From: Acidimicrobiia bacterium
Lineage (GTDB): Bacteria; Acidobacteriota; Vicinamibacteria; Vicinamibacterales; SCN-69-37
DNA: 53,395 bases
Assembly (NCBI GenBank): GCA_016871335.1
Contig: VFZF01000019.1
Coordinates: forward strand, 1-53,395
Reading direction: 5' to 3'
Part shown: positions 1 through 8,422 of the stretch, in pieces
Layout: each line of letters starts with the position of its first letter
Numbering within the stretch: the first letter of the stretch is position 1
The notes under the pieces: generated by a model
The model's input: only the letters and a program-made list of their open reading frames with translations
Databases searched by the model: none
Told to the model about the DNA's origin: nothing
Translations under genes and position numbers: made by a program

Positions 1-1379
1 ACAAAGACTGCAAGCGCCAGACCAAACGAACTCACCATCGCGGCGATTTCGCTCCACGCGTTGATCCGCCACCAGAACCAGCGCAGCAGATACAGCAGCC
101 CCGTGCCGGCGCCAATCGACAGCAGCAGGTTGAAACTCCCCCTCGCCGACTCCAGCACCATCGTCACCAGCGCAGCCACGAGCATCAGCAACGCCGTGAC
201 AATGCGCCCAACCATCACGTAATGCGCTTCGGTCTGCCCTGGCTTCAGGAACCGGCGATACATGTCGTGCACGAGGTAGGACGTGCCCCAGTTGAGGTGC
301 GTCGAAATCGTCGAGATGTACGCCGACAACAGACCGGCCACCATCAGCCCGAGCAGCCCGGCCGGCAGGAACGTGAGCATCGCCGGATACGCCATGTCGT
401 TCCCGAGCATGCCCGGGTCGACGTGCGGCAGCGCGCGACCGATATCCGCCACCTCAGGAAACACCAGCATCGAGGCCAGCGCCACAATGAGCCAGGGCCA
501 CGGCCTCAGTGCGTAGTGCGCGATGTTGAAAAGCAGCGTGCCCGACAACGCATCACGTTCAGACCTGGCCGCGAGCATGCGCTGGGCGATGTAGCTGCCA
601 CCACCGGGCTCTGAACCCGGATACCAGGTGGACCACCACTGCACCGCCAGCGGCACGATGAAGATGGGCAACGCCACACCCCAGTCGCTCAAATCCGGCA
701 GCATGGCGAGCGTCTCGGGCCTGAGCTTCTCGATCAGCCCGTCGAGCCCGCCCACTTCAGGACGACGAAGTGCATACACGGCGGCGGCAATTGACCCGAT
801 CATCGCGATGCTGAACTGCAGGAAATCCGTCACCAGTACGCCCCAGAGTCCCGAGACCGCCGCAAAGGCGATGTTCAGCACGCTGCAGACCAGCAACGTC
901 TGCCCCATCGGCCATCCCAGCAGCACATTCGCAATCTTCGCCGCCGCGAGATTCACAGCGGCCATGATCATCACGTTGAAGATCACGCCGAGATAGACGG
1001 CCCGGAACCCGCGCACCCACGTGGCGGCCGGGCCCGAGTAGCGCAGTTCGTAGAACTCGAGGTCCGTGACAACCCCGAGACGCCGCCACAACTTTGCGTA
1101 GAAGAACACCGTCGTCATGCCGGTGAGCAGGAACGCCCACCACACCCAGTTGCCGGAGACTCCACCCTCGCGCACGATGTTCGTGACCAGGTTCGGCGTG
1201 TCGGTGCTGAAGGTGGTCGCGACCATCGACACACCGACCAGCCACCAGGGCGCCGCGCGGCCTGACGTGAAGAACTCGGTCGTGCTCTGCCCGGCCCGCC
1301 GTGCCATCCACACGGCCGGCACAAACGAGAGGGCGATCGATCCGATCACAATCACCCAGTCGAGCGTCGTCAGTTGCAT
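1..1379 (-). CDS. Sodium:solute symporter family transporter (3' end beyond window)
   Basis: This reads from ATG at 1379 (MQLTTLDWVIVIGSIALSF) for 459 codons with no stop before the window edge, so the C-terminus is missing. It is strongly hydrophobic with many membrane spans. The pattern of a short periplasmic N-terminus, an ARRAGQSTTEFFTSGR segment near residues 25-40 and GxxA-rich helices matches the SSS family (PutP/SGLT-like), which co-transports small solutes with Na+. The start lies 15 nt after the stop of the enoyl-CoA hydratase, so it is probably the last visible gene of the operon starting at 4151. That context suggests uptake of a substrate for the upstream acyl-CoA and PLP enzymes. 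The substrate cannot be told from sequence. Family call is confident; role is inferred. Confidence 0.85.
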   Translation of the reverse strand, partial: MQLTTLDWVIVIGSIALSFVPAVWMARRAGQSTTEFFTSGRAAPWWLVGVSMVATTFSTDTPNLVTNIVREGGVSGNWVWWAFLLTGMTTVFFYAKLWRRLGVVTDLEFYELRYSGPAATWVRGFRAVYLGVIFNVMIMAAVNLAAAKIANVLLGWPMGQTLLVCSVLNIAFAAVSGLWGVLVTDFLQFSIAMIGSIAAAVYALRRPEVGGLDGLIEKLRPETLAMLPDLSDWGVALPIFIVPLAVQWWSTWYPGSEPGGGSYIAQRMLAARSERDALSGTLLFNIAHYALRPWPWLIVALASMLVFPEVADIGRALPHVDPGMLGNDMAYPAMLTFLPAGLLGLMVAGLLSAYISTISTHLNWGTSYLVHDMYRRFLKPGQTEAHYVMVGRIVTALLMLVAALVTMVLESARGSFNLLLSIGAGTGLLYLLRWFWWRINAWSEIAAMVSSFGLALAVF

Positions 1380-1394
1380 GGATTCTCCGTGGCC

Positions 1395-2162
1395 CTACCG
1401 GCCGGTGAACTTCGCCGGTCGTTTCTCCAGAAACGCCGTCGTGCCTTCCTGCTTGTCGTCGGACTGAAAACAAAGTGCCTGGGCCAGGGTCTCAATGAGC
1501 AACCCGGATTCGAGATCCACTCTGGCCGACGCATTGATCGCGGCCTTCGCCAAACGGATGGCGAGTGGCCCCCGCGAGAGGATGCGATCGGCCAGCGCGC
1601 GTGCAGAGGCGAGCACGTCCGTACCGGGCACCACCTGCGAGACGAGCCCCCACGCGAGCGCCGTCGGCGCATCGATCGGATCGCCGGTCAGAATCAGGTG
1701 TTTGGCACGACCGAGGCCGATAAGGCGCGGGAGCCGCTGTGTTGCGCCGGCGCCGGGAATGATGCCGAGGGCGACCTCGGGCTGTCCGAACTTCGCGTGG
1801 TCGGCTGCGACGCGGAGATCACAGGCGATGGCCAGTTCACACCCGCCGCCAAAGGCGAGGCCGTTCACGGCGGCGATGGTGACCTTCGGACACCGGTCCA
1901 GCAGTGCAAACAACGACTGATTGATGGCCGCCAGGCCATCGTCTCGCCCACGCGACCGGATGGCGTTGATGTCGGCACCGGAGACAAACACCGTGTCGCC
2001 GGCACCGGTGATGATGATCGCGCCGACCTCGTTGTTGGCGATGAGCGCGGTGAGCGCCGTCGTCATCTCCTGCACGGTGGCGGAGTCGAGGGCGTTGCGC
2101 ACCTCCGGGCGGTTGACGCAGAGCGTCGCGACCCGCCCGTCGATGGTCACCTCAATATTCAT
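1395..2162 (-). CDS. Enoyl-CoA hydratase/isomerase (crotonase family)
   Basis: A 255-residue crotonase starting MNIEVTIDGRVATLCVNRPE. A longer frame upstream (to 2267) has no crotonase similarity and overlaps the neighbour, so the ATG at 2162 is preferred; it overlaps the end of the dehydrogenase gene by 11 nt. The oxyanion-hole segment (VSGADINAI) and both glutamate positions expected for hydratase activity are present (GGGCELAIACD and GQPEVALGIIPGAG). It should hydrate a 2-enoyl-CoA to the 3-hydroxyacyl-CoA in the cytoplasm, the substrate for the dehydrogenase encoded just upstream. Acyl chain specificity cannot be read from sequence. Confidence 0.9.
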   Translation of the reverse strand: MNIEVTIDGRVATLCVNRPEVRNALDSATVQEMTTALTALIANNEVGAIIITGAGDTVFVSGADINAIRSRGRDDGLAAINQSLFALLDRCPKVTIAAVNGLAFGGGCELAIACDLRVAADHAKFGQPEVALGIIPGAGATQRLPRLIGLGRAKHLILTGDPIDAPTALAWGLVSQVVPGTDVLASARALADRILSRGPLAIRLAKAAINASARVDLESGLLIETLAQALCFQSDDKQEGTTAFLEKRPAKFTGR

Positions 2163-3003
2163 AGACGCCCTTGCCGACCTTCTTGCCAAGGCGACCGGCT
2201 TTGACGTACTGCGCGAGCAGCGGGCACGGGCGGTACTTCTCCCCCATGCTGCGATGCAGGTACTCAAGGATGCTCAGGCGGGTATCAAGTCCGACCAGGT
2301 CCACCAGCTCAAACGGTCCCATCGGGTGGTTCAAGCCAAGCTTCAGCGCCTTGTCGATGTCACGGGCCGACGCCACGCCCTCCATCAGCATGTAGAACGC
2401 TTCGTTCCCGATGCTCGCGTTCACGCGGGTCGTGATGAACCCGGGCGCCTCGCGCACCAGCACAGTCTCCTTGCCCATGCGCTTCGAGACCGCCTCGATC
2501 GTCTCGAGCGCGCGCTCACTCGATTCCAGCGCCCGCACGATTTCGATGAGCTTCATCTTGTGCACGGGGTTGAAGAAGTGCATCCCGGCCACACGGCTCG
2601 GGTCGCTGAGTGTGCCGGCCATTTCGGTGATGCTCAACGCGGACGTGTTGCTCGCAACGATGGTGGACTTCGGCGCGTGGGCCTCGATGTCGGTGAAGAG
2701 CTTGACCTTCAGGTCGATGCGCTCCGGCGCTGTTTCGATGATCAGATCCACGCCACCAAGGGCGGACGCGATGTCTGATGTCGTCGAGAGGCGGACCATC
2801 GACGCGTCGGCGTCCGCCGTCTGCAGTTTGCCGAGTTCGACCGCCTTGCGAAGAATGCCGTCGATCTGCCCTCTGGCCTTCGCCAGCTGGGCGTCGGACA
2901 CGTCATACAGGCGCGTCTCGAATCCCGACGAGGCTGCCGCATGTGCGACGCCGTGTCCCATGGTGCCGGCGCCAAGCACCGCGATGCTGCGAATCTCTGT
3001 CAT
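2152..3003 (-). CDS. 3-hydroxyacyl-CoA dehydrogenase (3-hydroxybutyryl-CoA dehydrogenase type)
   Basis: A 283-residue single-domain-pair HAD enzyme, the usual length for Hbd/PaaH-type proteins. The N-terminal Rossmann motif is intact (GAGTMGHG at residues 11-18). The catalytic-His segment (GMHFFNPVHKMKLIEIV) and the C-terminal helical domain ending VGKGVYEY are present. It oxidises 3-hydroxyacyl-CoA to 3-ketoacyl-CoA with NAD(P)+. The start codon overlaps the stop of the upstream PLP enzyme as ATGA (3000-3003), and its own end overlaps the crotonase start, so the three genes look translationally coupled. The partner thiolase is not in this operon. Confidence 0.92.
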   Translation of the reverse strand: MTEIRSIAVLGAGTMGHGVAHAAASSGFETRLYDVSDAQLAKARGQIDGILRKAVELGKLQTADADASMVRLSTTSDIASALGGVDLIIETAPERIDLKVKLFTDIEAHAPKSTIVASNTSALSITEMAGTLSDPSRVAGMHFFNPVHKMKLIEIVRALESSERALETIEAVSKRMGKETVLVREAPGFITTRVNASIGNEAFYMLMEGVASARDIDKALKLGLNHPMGPFELVDLVGLDTRLSILEYLHRSMGEKYRPCPLLAQYVKAGRLGKKVGKGVYEY

Positions 3004-4151
3004 TTGTCTCCGACCAGCTCTGCCAGGATCTCGACCGCGTGGTCGATCTCGTCTTCTGTGTTGTAAAAGTGCGGGGCGATCCGGATCCCGGCTCCGGGAC
3101 GATAGTCCACGATCACATTCCGCGCAATCAGCGTCTGCGTGACCGCGGCGCCGTCCGGCACATCGATCACCACCGAGGCCCCGCGTTCGTGATCGTCGTC
3201 AGGCGTGTTCAGCCGCCAGCCACGTGCCGACGCCGCATCCATCAACCGGCGCGTCAGCCGCAACGACTTCTCCCTGATGGCGGGCACGCCGATCTCGGCC
3301 ACGACCTCGTAGCCGCCCCGTGCCGAATACAGCGACGGGACGTTGGGAGTGCCGCTCTGGAAACGCTCCAGGCCATCCGCATACGCGATCGGCCCCGGCT
3401 CAAACTGGAACGGTTGCGCATGGCCGGCCCAGCCGACGACGGCGGGCTTCAGGTCGCGCATCAGGTCCGGTCGCACGTAGAGATACCCGGCACCCGGCCC
3501 TCCACACAGCCACTTCACGCTGCCACCCACGGCGAAGTCGATGCCCAGCGCGGTCACGTCGACCGGCACGGCGCCTGCGGCCTGGTACAGGTCGAGCACC
3601 ACACGCGCACCCACCCGATGGGCTCTGTCGATGACCGGCCGCACATCCTGTAAATGCGCGCTCCGGAACAGCACCAGCGAGAGGTTCACAAACGCGGTGC
3701 GTTCATCAATCGCGTCCACCACCCGATCGATGCGACCGCGAACGCGGTCGTCCGAGGCCACCGTGACCACCGCGGCGCCGTAGCGCTCGAATCCGTGAAA
3801 CAGGTAGTGATTCGACGGGAAGTCCAGATCCTGTACAACGATTCGGCGCCGCGGCCCATCAAACGAAAAACACGACGTGATGATTGACTGCGCCACCGTG
3901 GCGTTCTGATGCATCGAGATCGTGCCCGGCGCCGCCCCGATGGTCGGTGCCAGGAGGTCGCCGGTCACCCGGCCGACCTCCCACCACCCCTCATGCCACG
4001 CCCGCACACCCCGTGTGCCCCATTCCCTGGCAAACGTGGCCAGATGGCGCTCCGTCCTCGCCGGCATCGCGCCCAGTGAATGGCTCACCAGGTACGTGCA
4101 CGTGTCGAGGATTGGGAACTCAGGGCGCCACTGCGAGAGGGGATCAGTCAT
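3000..4151 (-). CDS. Kynureninase-like PLP-dependent enzyme (aminotransferase class V fold)
   Basis: Fold-type I PLP enzyme of about 383 residues. The N-terminal part (CTYLVSHSLGAMPART, then AREWGTRGVRAWHEGWW and LLAPTIGAAPG) follows the kynureninase layout. The Schiff-base lysine lies in DFAVGGSVKWLCGGPGAGY near residue 225, with the aspartate that pairs with the pyridine nitrogen in VVLDLYQAAGA upstream. Kynureninase would give anthranilate plus alanine, but relatives with other substrates exist, so only the family is claimed. A start at 4169 is possible but falls inside the GGTTCAT repeat, so MTDPLSQ at 4151 is preferred. It is the first gene of the operon with HAD, crotonase and SSS transporter. 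Confidence 0.75.
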   Translation of the reverse strand: MTDPLSQWRPEFPILDTCTYLVSHSLGAMPARTERHLATFAREWGTRGVRAWHEGWWEVGRVTGDLLAPTIGAAPGTISMHQNATVAQSIITSCFSFDGPRRRIVVQDLDFPSNHYLFHGFERYGAAVVTVASDDRVRGRIDRVVDAIDERTAFVNLSLVLFRSAHLQDVRPVIDRAHRVGARVVLDLYQAAGAVPVDVTALGIDFAVGGSVKWLCGGPGAGYLYVRPDLMRDLKPAVVGWAGHAQPFQFEPGPIAYADGLERFQSGTPNVPSLYSARGGYEVVAEIGVPAIREKSLRLTRRLMDAASARGWRLNTPDDDHERGASVVIDVPDGAAVTQTLIARNVIVDYRPGAGIRIAPHFYNTEDEIDHAVEILAELVGDK

Positions 4152-4162
4152 AACACTACTGT

Positions 4163-4320
4163 GGTTCATGGTTCATCGGTTCATGGTTCATGGTGCTGTT
4201 CGGGGTGCAGGGTTCACGGTTCTGGGTGCCGGGTTCGTCGTTCAAGGTTCAAGGTCGGTTCGAGGTTCCTCGGAACCCCGAACCAGCACCATGAACCGAT
4301 GAACCATGAACCGATGAACC
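4163..4320. repeat. Inverted heptamer-word array, word GGTTCAT
   Basis: The left arm reads as tandem GGTTCAT units (with one extra C), the centre is degenerate GGTTC-rich sequence, and the right arm is the reverse complement (ATGAACC, with GATGAACC variants). The arms can pair into a long hairpin. It begins two nt after the M14 peptidase stop codon (minus strand) and ends just upstream of the kynureninase-like start, so it fills the whole gap. It could act as terminator or 3'-end stabiliser for the peptidase mRNA. A second copy of the same word family is at 40403-40467. Confidence 0.8.
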
Positions 4321-4322
4321 CG

Positions 4323-6020
4323 CTAGCTGACGATGCGCAGCGGCATCGGCGTCGGTGCCATCACCTTGAAAATCGGCACCAGCGGCGGCGTAGCCGCCTG
4401 GCCGCCACCGCGGCCTGCACCGGCGCCACCCGCGCGTCCGGCGCCTGCCGCACCCGCCCCACGACCGCCACGACCACCACCAGCCGCCGCCTGAGGCGGC
4501 GCATCGTCATCCGCCGGGCCCGCCGCGCGGGCGCCGGGACGCGGCAGCCAGGCGTCCATGCGGTTCCAGTAGATCACGCTGTCGGTCGACTCGGGCTCGA
4601 GCAGGTGCACGGCGACGCGGCCCTGCATCTGCGCCGTCCGCACGATGTAGCTGCCCGCCGAGAAGTTCCGGGTGAGATTCAGCACCTCACCCACCTGGAC
4701 GGTCGCGGCGGCCGCGTGGTTGTACTGCTGGCTGTACGACACGCCCGCAATCGTGTACGCGGCGATGTTGAGTGACGATGCCGCAGTCAGTTGTTCCACG
4801 GTGATGCCGTGGCGGCGCAGCAAGGCCACGGCCTCCGTGGCTTCACGCGGCAGCACGTAGGCATACGGCCGCGGTCGCGAAATCACCGGCACCGGCTTCT
4901 TCATCAGCTTTGCGCCCTTGACCTCGACGATCTTCCGGTTCTCGCCCTGGCCTTCGCCAATCAGATAGTTCACCAGTTCGTCTTCCGCTTCGTACCGGAC
5001 TTCGATCGGCACGATGTCCCCGGGCTTTTCACCGAGGGCGATGGTCTCCCGGCGTGCGCGATCCACGGTTTCCCGAAGTGCGGCACGGTTCGCACGCGAC
5101 CACTCGACGACGGCTTTGTAGCCGAGGATGCCGGCCTTCACGCCGGTTTCCATCGGCTGGCCGCCGGGCGACTCGAACAGGATACCGACCGCGTTCGCAA
5201 ACGCGCCGTAGTTGCGGCCGATACGCGGCTCCGTGCCGCCCACGTTCCACTGCTCCGCGTTGCCGCCCGAGTAGTACCACGAGCGGAACTGCTCGGCTTC
5301 CAGTCGCTTGTCGATGGCGGGAAAGATGCTCTTGTCGCACAGCTGCGTAATCCGCATGTCGTGGGCCGCGTGGCTGCCGCACTGGTAGTTCAGGTTGTAC
5401 GGAAACGAGCCGCCGTTGTGGCCGTCGATGAAGAGGTACGGCTGCCACTTGAGCAGGATGTTCTGCACGTAGCCCTGAATCTCGGGCTGCTCCAGCTTCA
5501 TGTAGTCGCGATTCAGGTCCAGTCCCCACAGGTTCCCGCGCGTCGGATTCGGCTCAGCCGAGAACCCATCCGGGTTGATCTGCGGGACCACGATGATGAC
5601 GAGGTCGTCGAGGTGGCGATTGGCCTCGGACTTCGGGTCGGCCAGTTCGCGCATCAGGATGAGCACCGACTCGCGCAGCGTGCGCTCGCCGCCATGGACC
5701 CCGGCGGCAAGCACGATGACCGGCTTGCCGAGCGCCCAGGCTTCCCACGGCTGCGTCACGGTCGGGCGGCTGTAGATCGCGTACGGCAGGGAGCGGCCCG
5801 AGTGCGTTTCGCCGTAGGCCCCCAGGCGCATCTCCAGGCTTCGGGCCTGCAGATCCTCCAGGTACTTCATCATGTTGACGTAGGTGGTGTACTCGGTGAA
5901 CTTCGAGGTCTCCGCCTGCGTGCGCAGGTCCGCCACACCCTGCGTCTGCGCCCCCGGCGCCGCCACCAGGGCAAACGCCACCGCCACCATCATCACCACT
6001 GTTATTCGCACTCTATTCAT
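4323..6020 (-). CDS. Secreted M14-family zinc carboxypeptidase
   Basis: A 565-residue exported protein: the N-terminal signal peptide (VVMMVAVAFALVAAPGAQTQ) is followed by a peptidase M14 domain. Zinc ligands are visible as H109-x-x-E112 (GVHGGE) and H201 (DGHNGG). The substrate carboxylate-binding motif LDLNRDY (N170, R171) and the catalytic glutamate (LFESPG, E283) are also present. The C-terminal third (about 300-500) is a non-catalytic beta region. Residues about 510-545 are a Gly/Arg/Ala-rich low-complexity linker like those in the BNR and choice-of-anchor proteins of this window. It should trim peptides in the periplasm or outside the cell. The next gene upstream is a secreted trypsin-like protease, so the two may serve extracellular protein use. 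Confidence 0.9.
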   Translation of the reverse strand: MNRVRITVVMMVAVAFALVAAPGAQTQGVADLRTQAETSKFTEYTTYVNMMKYLEDLQARSLEMRLGAYGETHSGRSLPYAIYSRPTVTQPWEAWALGKPVIVLAAGVHGGERTLRESVLILMRELADPKSEANRHLDDLVIIVVPQINPDGFSAEPNPTRGNLWGLDLNRDYMKLEQPEIQGYVQNILLKWQPYLFIDGHNGGSFPYNLNYQCGSHAAHDMRITQLCDKSIFPAIDKRLEAEQFRSWYYSGGNAEQWNVGGTEPRIGRNYGAFANAVGILFESPGGQPMETGVKAGILGYKAVVEWSRANRAALRETVDRARRETIALGEKPGDIVPIEVRYEAEDELVNYLIGEGQGENRKIVEVKGAKLMKKPVPVISRPRPYAYVLPREATEAVALLRRHGITVEQLTAASSLNIAAYTIAGVSYSQQYNHAAAATVQVGEVLNLTRNFSAGSYIVRTAQMQGRVAVHLLEPESTDSVIYWNRMDAWLPRPGARAAGPADDDAPPQAAAGGGRGGRGAGAAGAGRAGGAGAGRGGGQAATPPLVPIFKVMAPTPMPLRIVS

Positions 6021-6035
6021 CGCGCTATCCTCTCC

Positions 6036-6848
6036 TCACCGCTCTCCCACACCCGGCACGTGCTGCCGAATGAAGTTCCGGACGTTCGTGTTGAACACTG
6101 CCTGAAAAAAATTGGTTCCGGTGTTGCAGGCCACCGAGGACGTCGCCGACGTGATCCCGCCGATGGCCCACTGCCCGCCTTCCCGCAGCAGGATGGACCC
6201 GCCGGAATCGCCGGAACACACCGACGCCGACGGCGGCGCATAAATCGTCTGCAGGAAGTTGGCGTTTACAGCCGAGATAGTCGTGCTGCCGGCGCGCAGA
6301 CTCGTGGTGACGTCGTTTTCGTCGCGCCCCCACCCGGACACCACGGCCGTTTCGCCGACGCGCCCTTCGCGGCTGGTCAGGATCGGTATCGGTGTGCGCG
6401 GAATGTTCTGGTCAAACAACAGCACCGCCACGTCAAAGGTGTTTGGCGTGTTGAAGACGAACCCGGGATAGAAGTGGATGGCGGTCGCCTGAATCTGATC
6501 GCCGCTGCCCAGGAAGATCAGCGCGGCCGTCACGTCCTCGTCCACACAGTGGGCGGCCGTCAGCACGGCGCGTGAGGTAATCACCGTGCCCGTGCAGATG
6601 CCGGCGGACGGACCGGACGCCGTCCGCATGTTCACGCGCACGACCGCCGAGTTGGCAGCACTGCAGGTCCCGCCGCTCAGCACGGCCAGACTGCTGCTGC
6701 CGGTCGTCGGTCCCAGGGCGGCGCACGCCTCGGCCACCGGAATCGGCGCGGGCACCGACGGCCCGGTCGGTGTCGCAGTACCGCTACACGCCGACACGAG
6801 CACAGCTGTGACGATCCCGGACACCGCGCATCGCATGCCGAACATCAT
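6036..6848 (-). CDS. Trypsin-like serine protease lipoprotein (S1 family)
   Basis: About 270 residues from the double ATG at 6848/6845. A lipobox ends at Cys21 (AVLVSAC), so the mature protein should be lipid-anchored. The S1 triad is visible: His100 in LTAAHC, Asp139 in NTFDVAVL and Ser215 in CSGDSGGS, with the SGWG segment between. A longer upstream reading frame exists but is the antisense of the TolC gene. The start lies 8 nt after the TolC-family stop with a purine-rich AGAAGCGG before it, so it is likely in one transcript with TolC and the M14 peptidase that follows 15 nt later. It probably cleaves proteins at the cell surface. Confidence 0.88.
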   Translation of the reverse strand: MMFGMRCAVSGIVTAVLVSACSGTATPTGPSVPAPIPVAEACAALGPTTGSSSLAVLSGGTCSAANSAVVRVNMRTASGPSAGICTGTVITSRAVLTAAHCVDEDVTAALIFLGSGDQIQATAIHFYPGFVFNTPNTFDVAVLLFDQNIPRTPIPILTSREGRVGETAVVSGWGRDENDVTTSLRAGSTTISAVNANFLQTIYAPPSASVCSGDSGGSILLREGGQWAIGGITSATSSVACNTGTNFFQAVFNTNVRNFIRQHVPGVGER

Positions 6849-6856
6849 AGCCGCTT

Positions 6857-8383
6857 CTACTGCTTGCCGGGCGTGATCTTGAAGCGCTCCACGATCGGTA
6901 GACCGGCTTCGAAGTCGAAGAACGTGACTTCCTTCAGCCGACGCAGTGCCTGCTGGTAGCCGCGATAGGCATTGAGCAGATTGGTGGCCGTGGTGGATTC
7001 CCTGGATAACGCCTGCATCAGGTCCGACAGGCCCACTTCCCCGGCGCGGTACCGCGAAATCATGGTCTCGGTGAGTTCGTGCGCCAGCCGCAGCGTATCG
7101 AGCATCGTCTGGGTCCGGCGGCCGTAGTCGTCGAGACTGCTGACCAGATTGCGGACTTCGGTCTCGATCTCGGAGAGCGCCTGCTGCTCGGAGAGATGAG
7201 CGCGGTCGAGCGAGAACTGCTGCGCCTGGATGCGGTGCTGCCGCTGGCCCCAGTCCCAAATCGGCACGGTCGCGTTCACCTCGACCGTGTAGCTGTTGCG
7301 CGGTTCGCTCCAGAGATTCTGGAAGCGCGGATCCTGCACCTCGCGCCCGTAGGTCAGGCCGAGATTCATGCGGAAGGCGTTATCGCCGCGCGTTTCATCC
7401 AGCCGGATCTCATTTTCCCGCGTGGCGATCGACAGCTGACGGATGCGTGGCGTCAGGGTCGACGCCAGACGGATGGCCTCCTCGACCTGCACCTTGACGG
7501 GCGTGATCTCCAGACTGGATCCCACAGTGACCGGCGTTGAGGGCGCCATCTGGATACGCTGCTTCACGGTCTGTTCGCGGTTGCGGAGGTTGTTCGCGGA
7601 CTGGCTTTCCGCTTCCCGCGCGTTTGCCAGCTCGACTCGGAGCAGGTCGAGGTCACCGGCCCTCGTCGGGTTGTTCTCAACGACTTCGCGGACGGCCTCC
7701 ATCGCCATCACGAGGTCGCGGGCGAACTCGCTGGCCCGCGCCTTGCGGAACGCATCACTGACCAGGTCCGCGTAGTCGGTGGCATAGTCGTCAATCGCTG
7801 CCACCACGTCGTTCGCATACCGGAGCTCGGCTTTTTCAAGATTGAGCTCCGCCGCCTCCAGATCGTTCTTCATGCGATTCGGCTGGAACAACGGCTGGTT
7901 GTAGGCGATGAAATAGCGGTTGTAGAACGTGGTGTCTGTGCTCTTGGCGTCCACCTGGCTGTAGCGATACACACGATTGTTGAGCGACAGAACGCCGTTG
8001 GTGGGATACCCGAAGAGAATCACCGGCTGGCGGATCGACATCTCCGCCTGAAACCGGCGCGTGTCTTCGCGGATGAGTTCGTTGCGCTGCAGCGTGGAGT
8101 TCCACTTGTTGTCCGAGATCTTCTGAAACTGCGGCGCGGAGATATTCAGCGATACCCGGGACTTCATCCCCGCGCGTTCCGCGCTGAGCAGACTCCGGGT
8201 GCGTTCCACCTCCAGCTGCAGGTGCCGCACCCGGTAACTGTCCCGCAGGCCCAGTTCCACCATGCGGTCAAGGGTCAGTTCCACCGGGGCCTCCTGCCCC
8301 GTCGTCTGCCCCTGCGCCGAGGCCATGCCCGGCACACAGAGGAGGGCCAGGACCCATCCGTACATTCGCAGCTTCACTCGCAT
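6857..8383 (-). CDS. TolC-family outer-membrane efflux protein
   Basis: A 508-residue protein from ATG 8383, with a signal peptide (MYGWVLALLCVPGMASAQ). It has the two long heptad-rich segments and beta strands of the outer membrane efflux protein (OEP) family, e.g. LTLDRMVELGLRDSYRVRHLQLEVERT near the N-terminus and RYRAGEVGLSDLMQALSRE near the C-terminus, typical of the second OEP repeat. It should form a trimeric channel across the outer membrane for a type I secretion or tripartite efflux system. No membrane-fusion protein or inner-membrane pump is adjacent; instead it heads a unit with two secreted proteases. A longer in-frame extension to 8761 is rejected because it covers the divergent dienelactone hydrolase. 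Confidence 0.88.
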   Translation of the reverse strand: MRVKLRMYGWVLALLCVPGMASAQGQTTGQEAPVELTLDRMVELGLRDSYRVRHLQLEVERTRSLLSAERAGMKSRVSLNISAPQFQKISDNKWNSTLQRNELIREDTRRFQAEMSIRQPVILFGYPTNGVLSLNNRVYRYSQVDAKSTDTTFYNRYFIAYNQPLFQPNRMKNDLEAAELNLEKAELRYANDVVAAIDDYATDYADLVSDAFRKARASEFARDLVMAMEAVREVVENNPTRAGDLDLLRVELANAREAESQSANNLRNREQTVKQRIQMAPSTPVTVGSSLEITPVKVQVEEAIRLASTLTPRIRQLSIATRENEIRLDETRGDNAFRMNLGLTYGREVQDPRFQNLWSEPRNSYTVEVNATVPIWDWGQRQHRIQAQQFSLDRAHLSEQQALSEIETEVRNLVSSLDDYGRRTQTMLDTLRLAHELTETMISRYRAGEVGLSDLMQALSRESTTATNLLNAYRGYQQALRRLKEVTFFDFEAGLPIVERFKITPGKQ

Positions 8384-8422
8384 CCCGACATTGTATAAGC
8401 TCCCTCCTGGAGCCCCCCCCCC
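8384..8422. promoter_or_regulatory. 39-bp divergent region with a 10-C tract before the plus-strand start
   Basis: Only 39 bp separate the TolC and dienelactone hydrolase starts. CTCCCTCCTGGAG contains a purine-rich Shine-Dalgarno-like stretch for each strand. On the plus strand TGGAG (8408-8412) is followed directly by ten C residues (8413-8422) and then ATG, so the C-run sets the SD-to-start spacing. Promoter elements must lie inside the flanking coding regions or be very compact. Confidence 0.6.

Noticed and set aside
4080-4775. Plus-strand frame through the GGTTCAT array as a repeat protein
   Set aside because: It crosses a hairpin repeat and the antisense of two genes, with no coding features.
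4791-6575. Long plus-strand open frame opposite the M14 peptidase and serine protease
   Set aside because: The minus-strand proteins have intact catalytic motifs and signal peptides; the plus frame crosses two of them.
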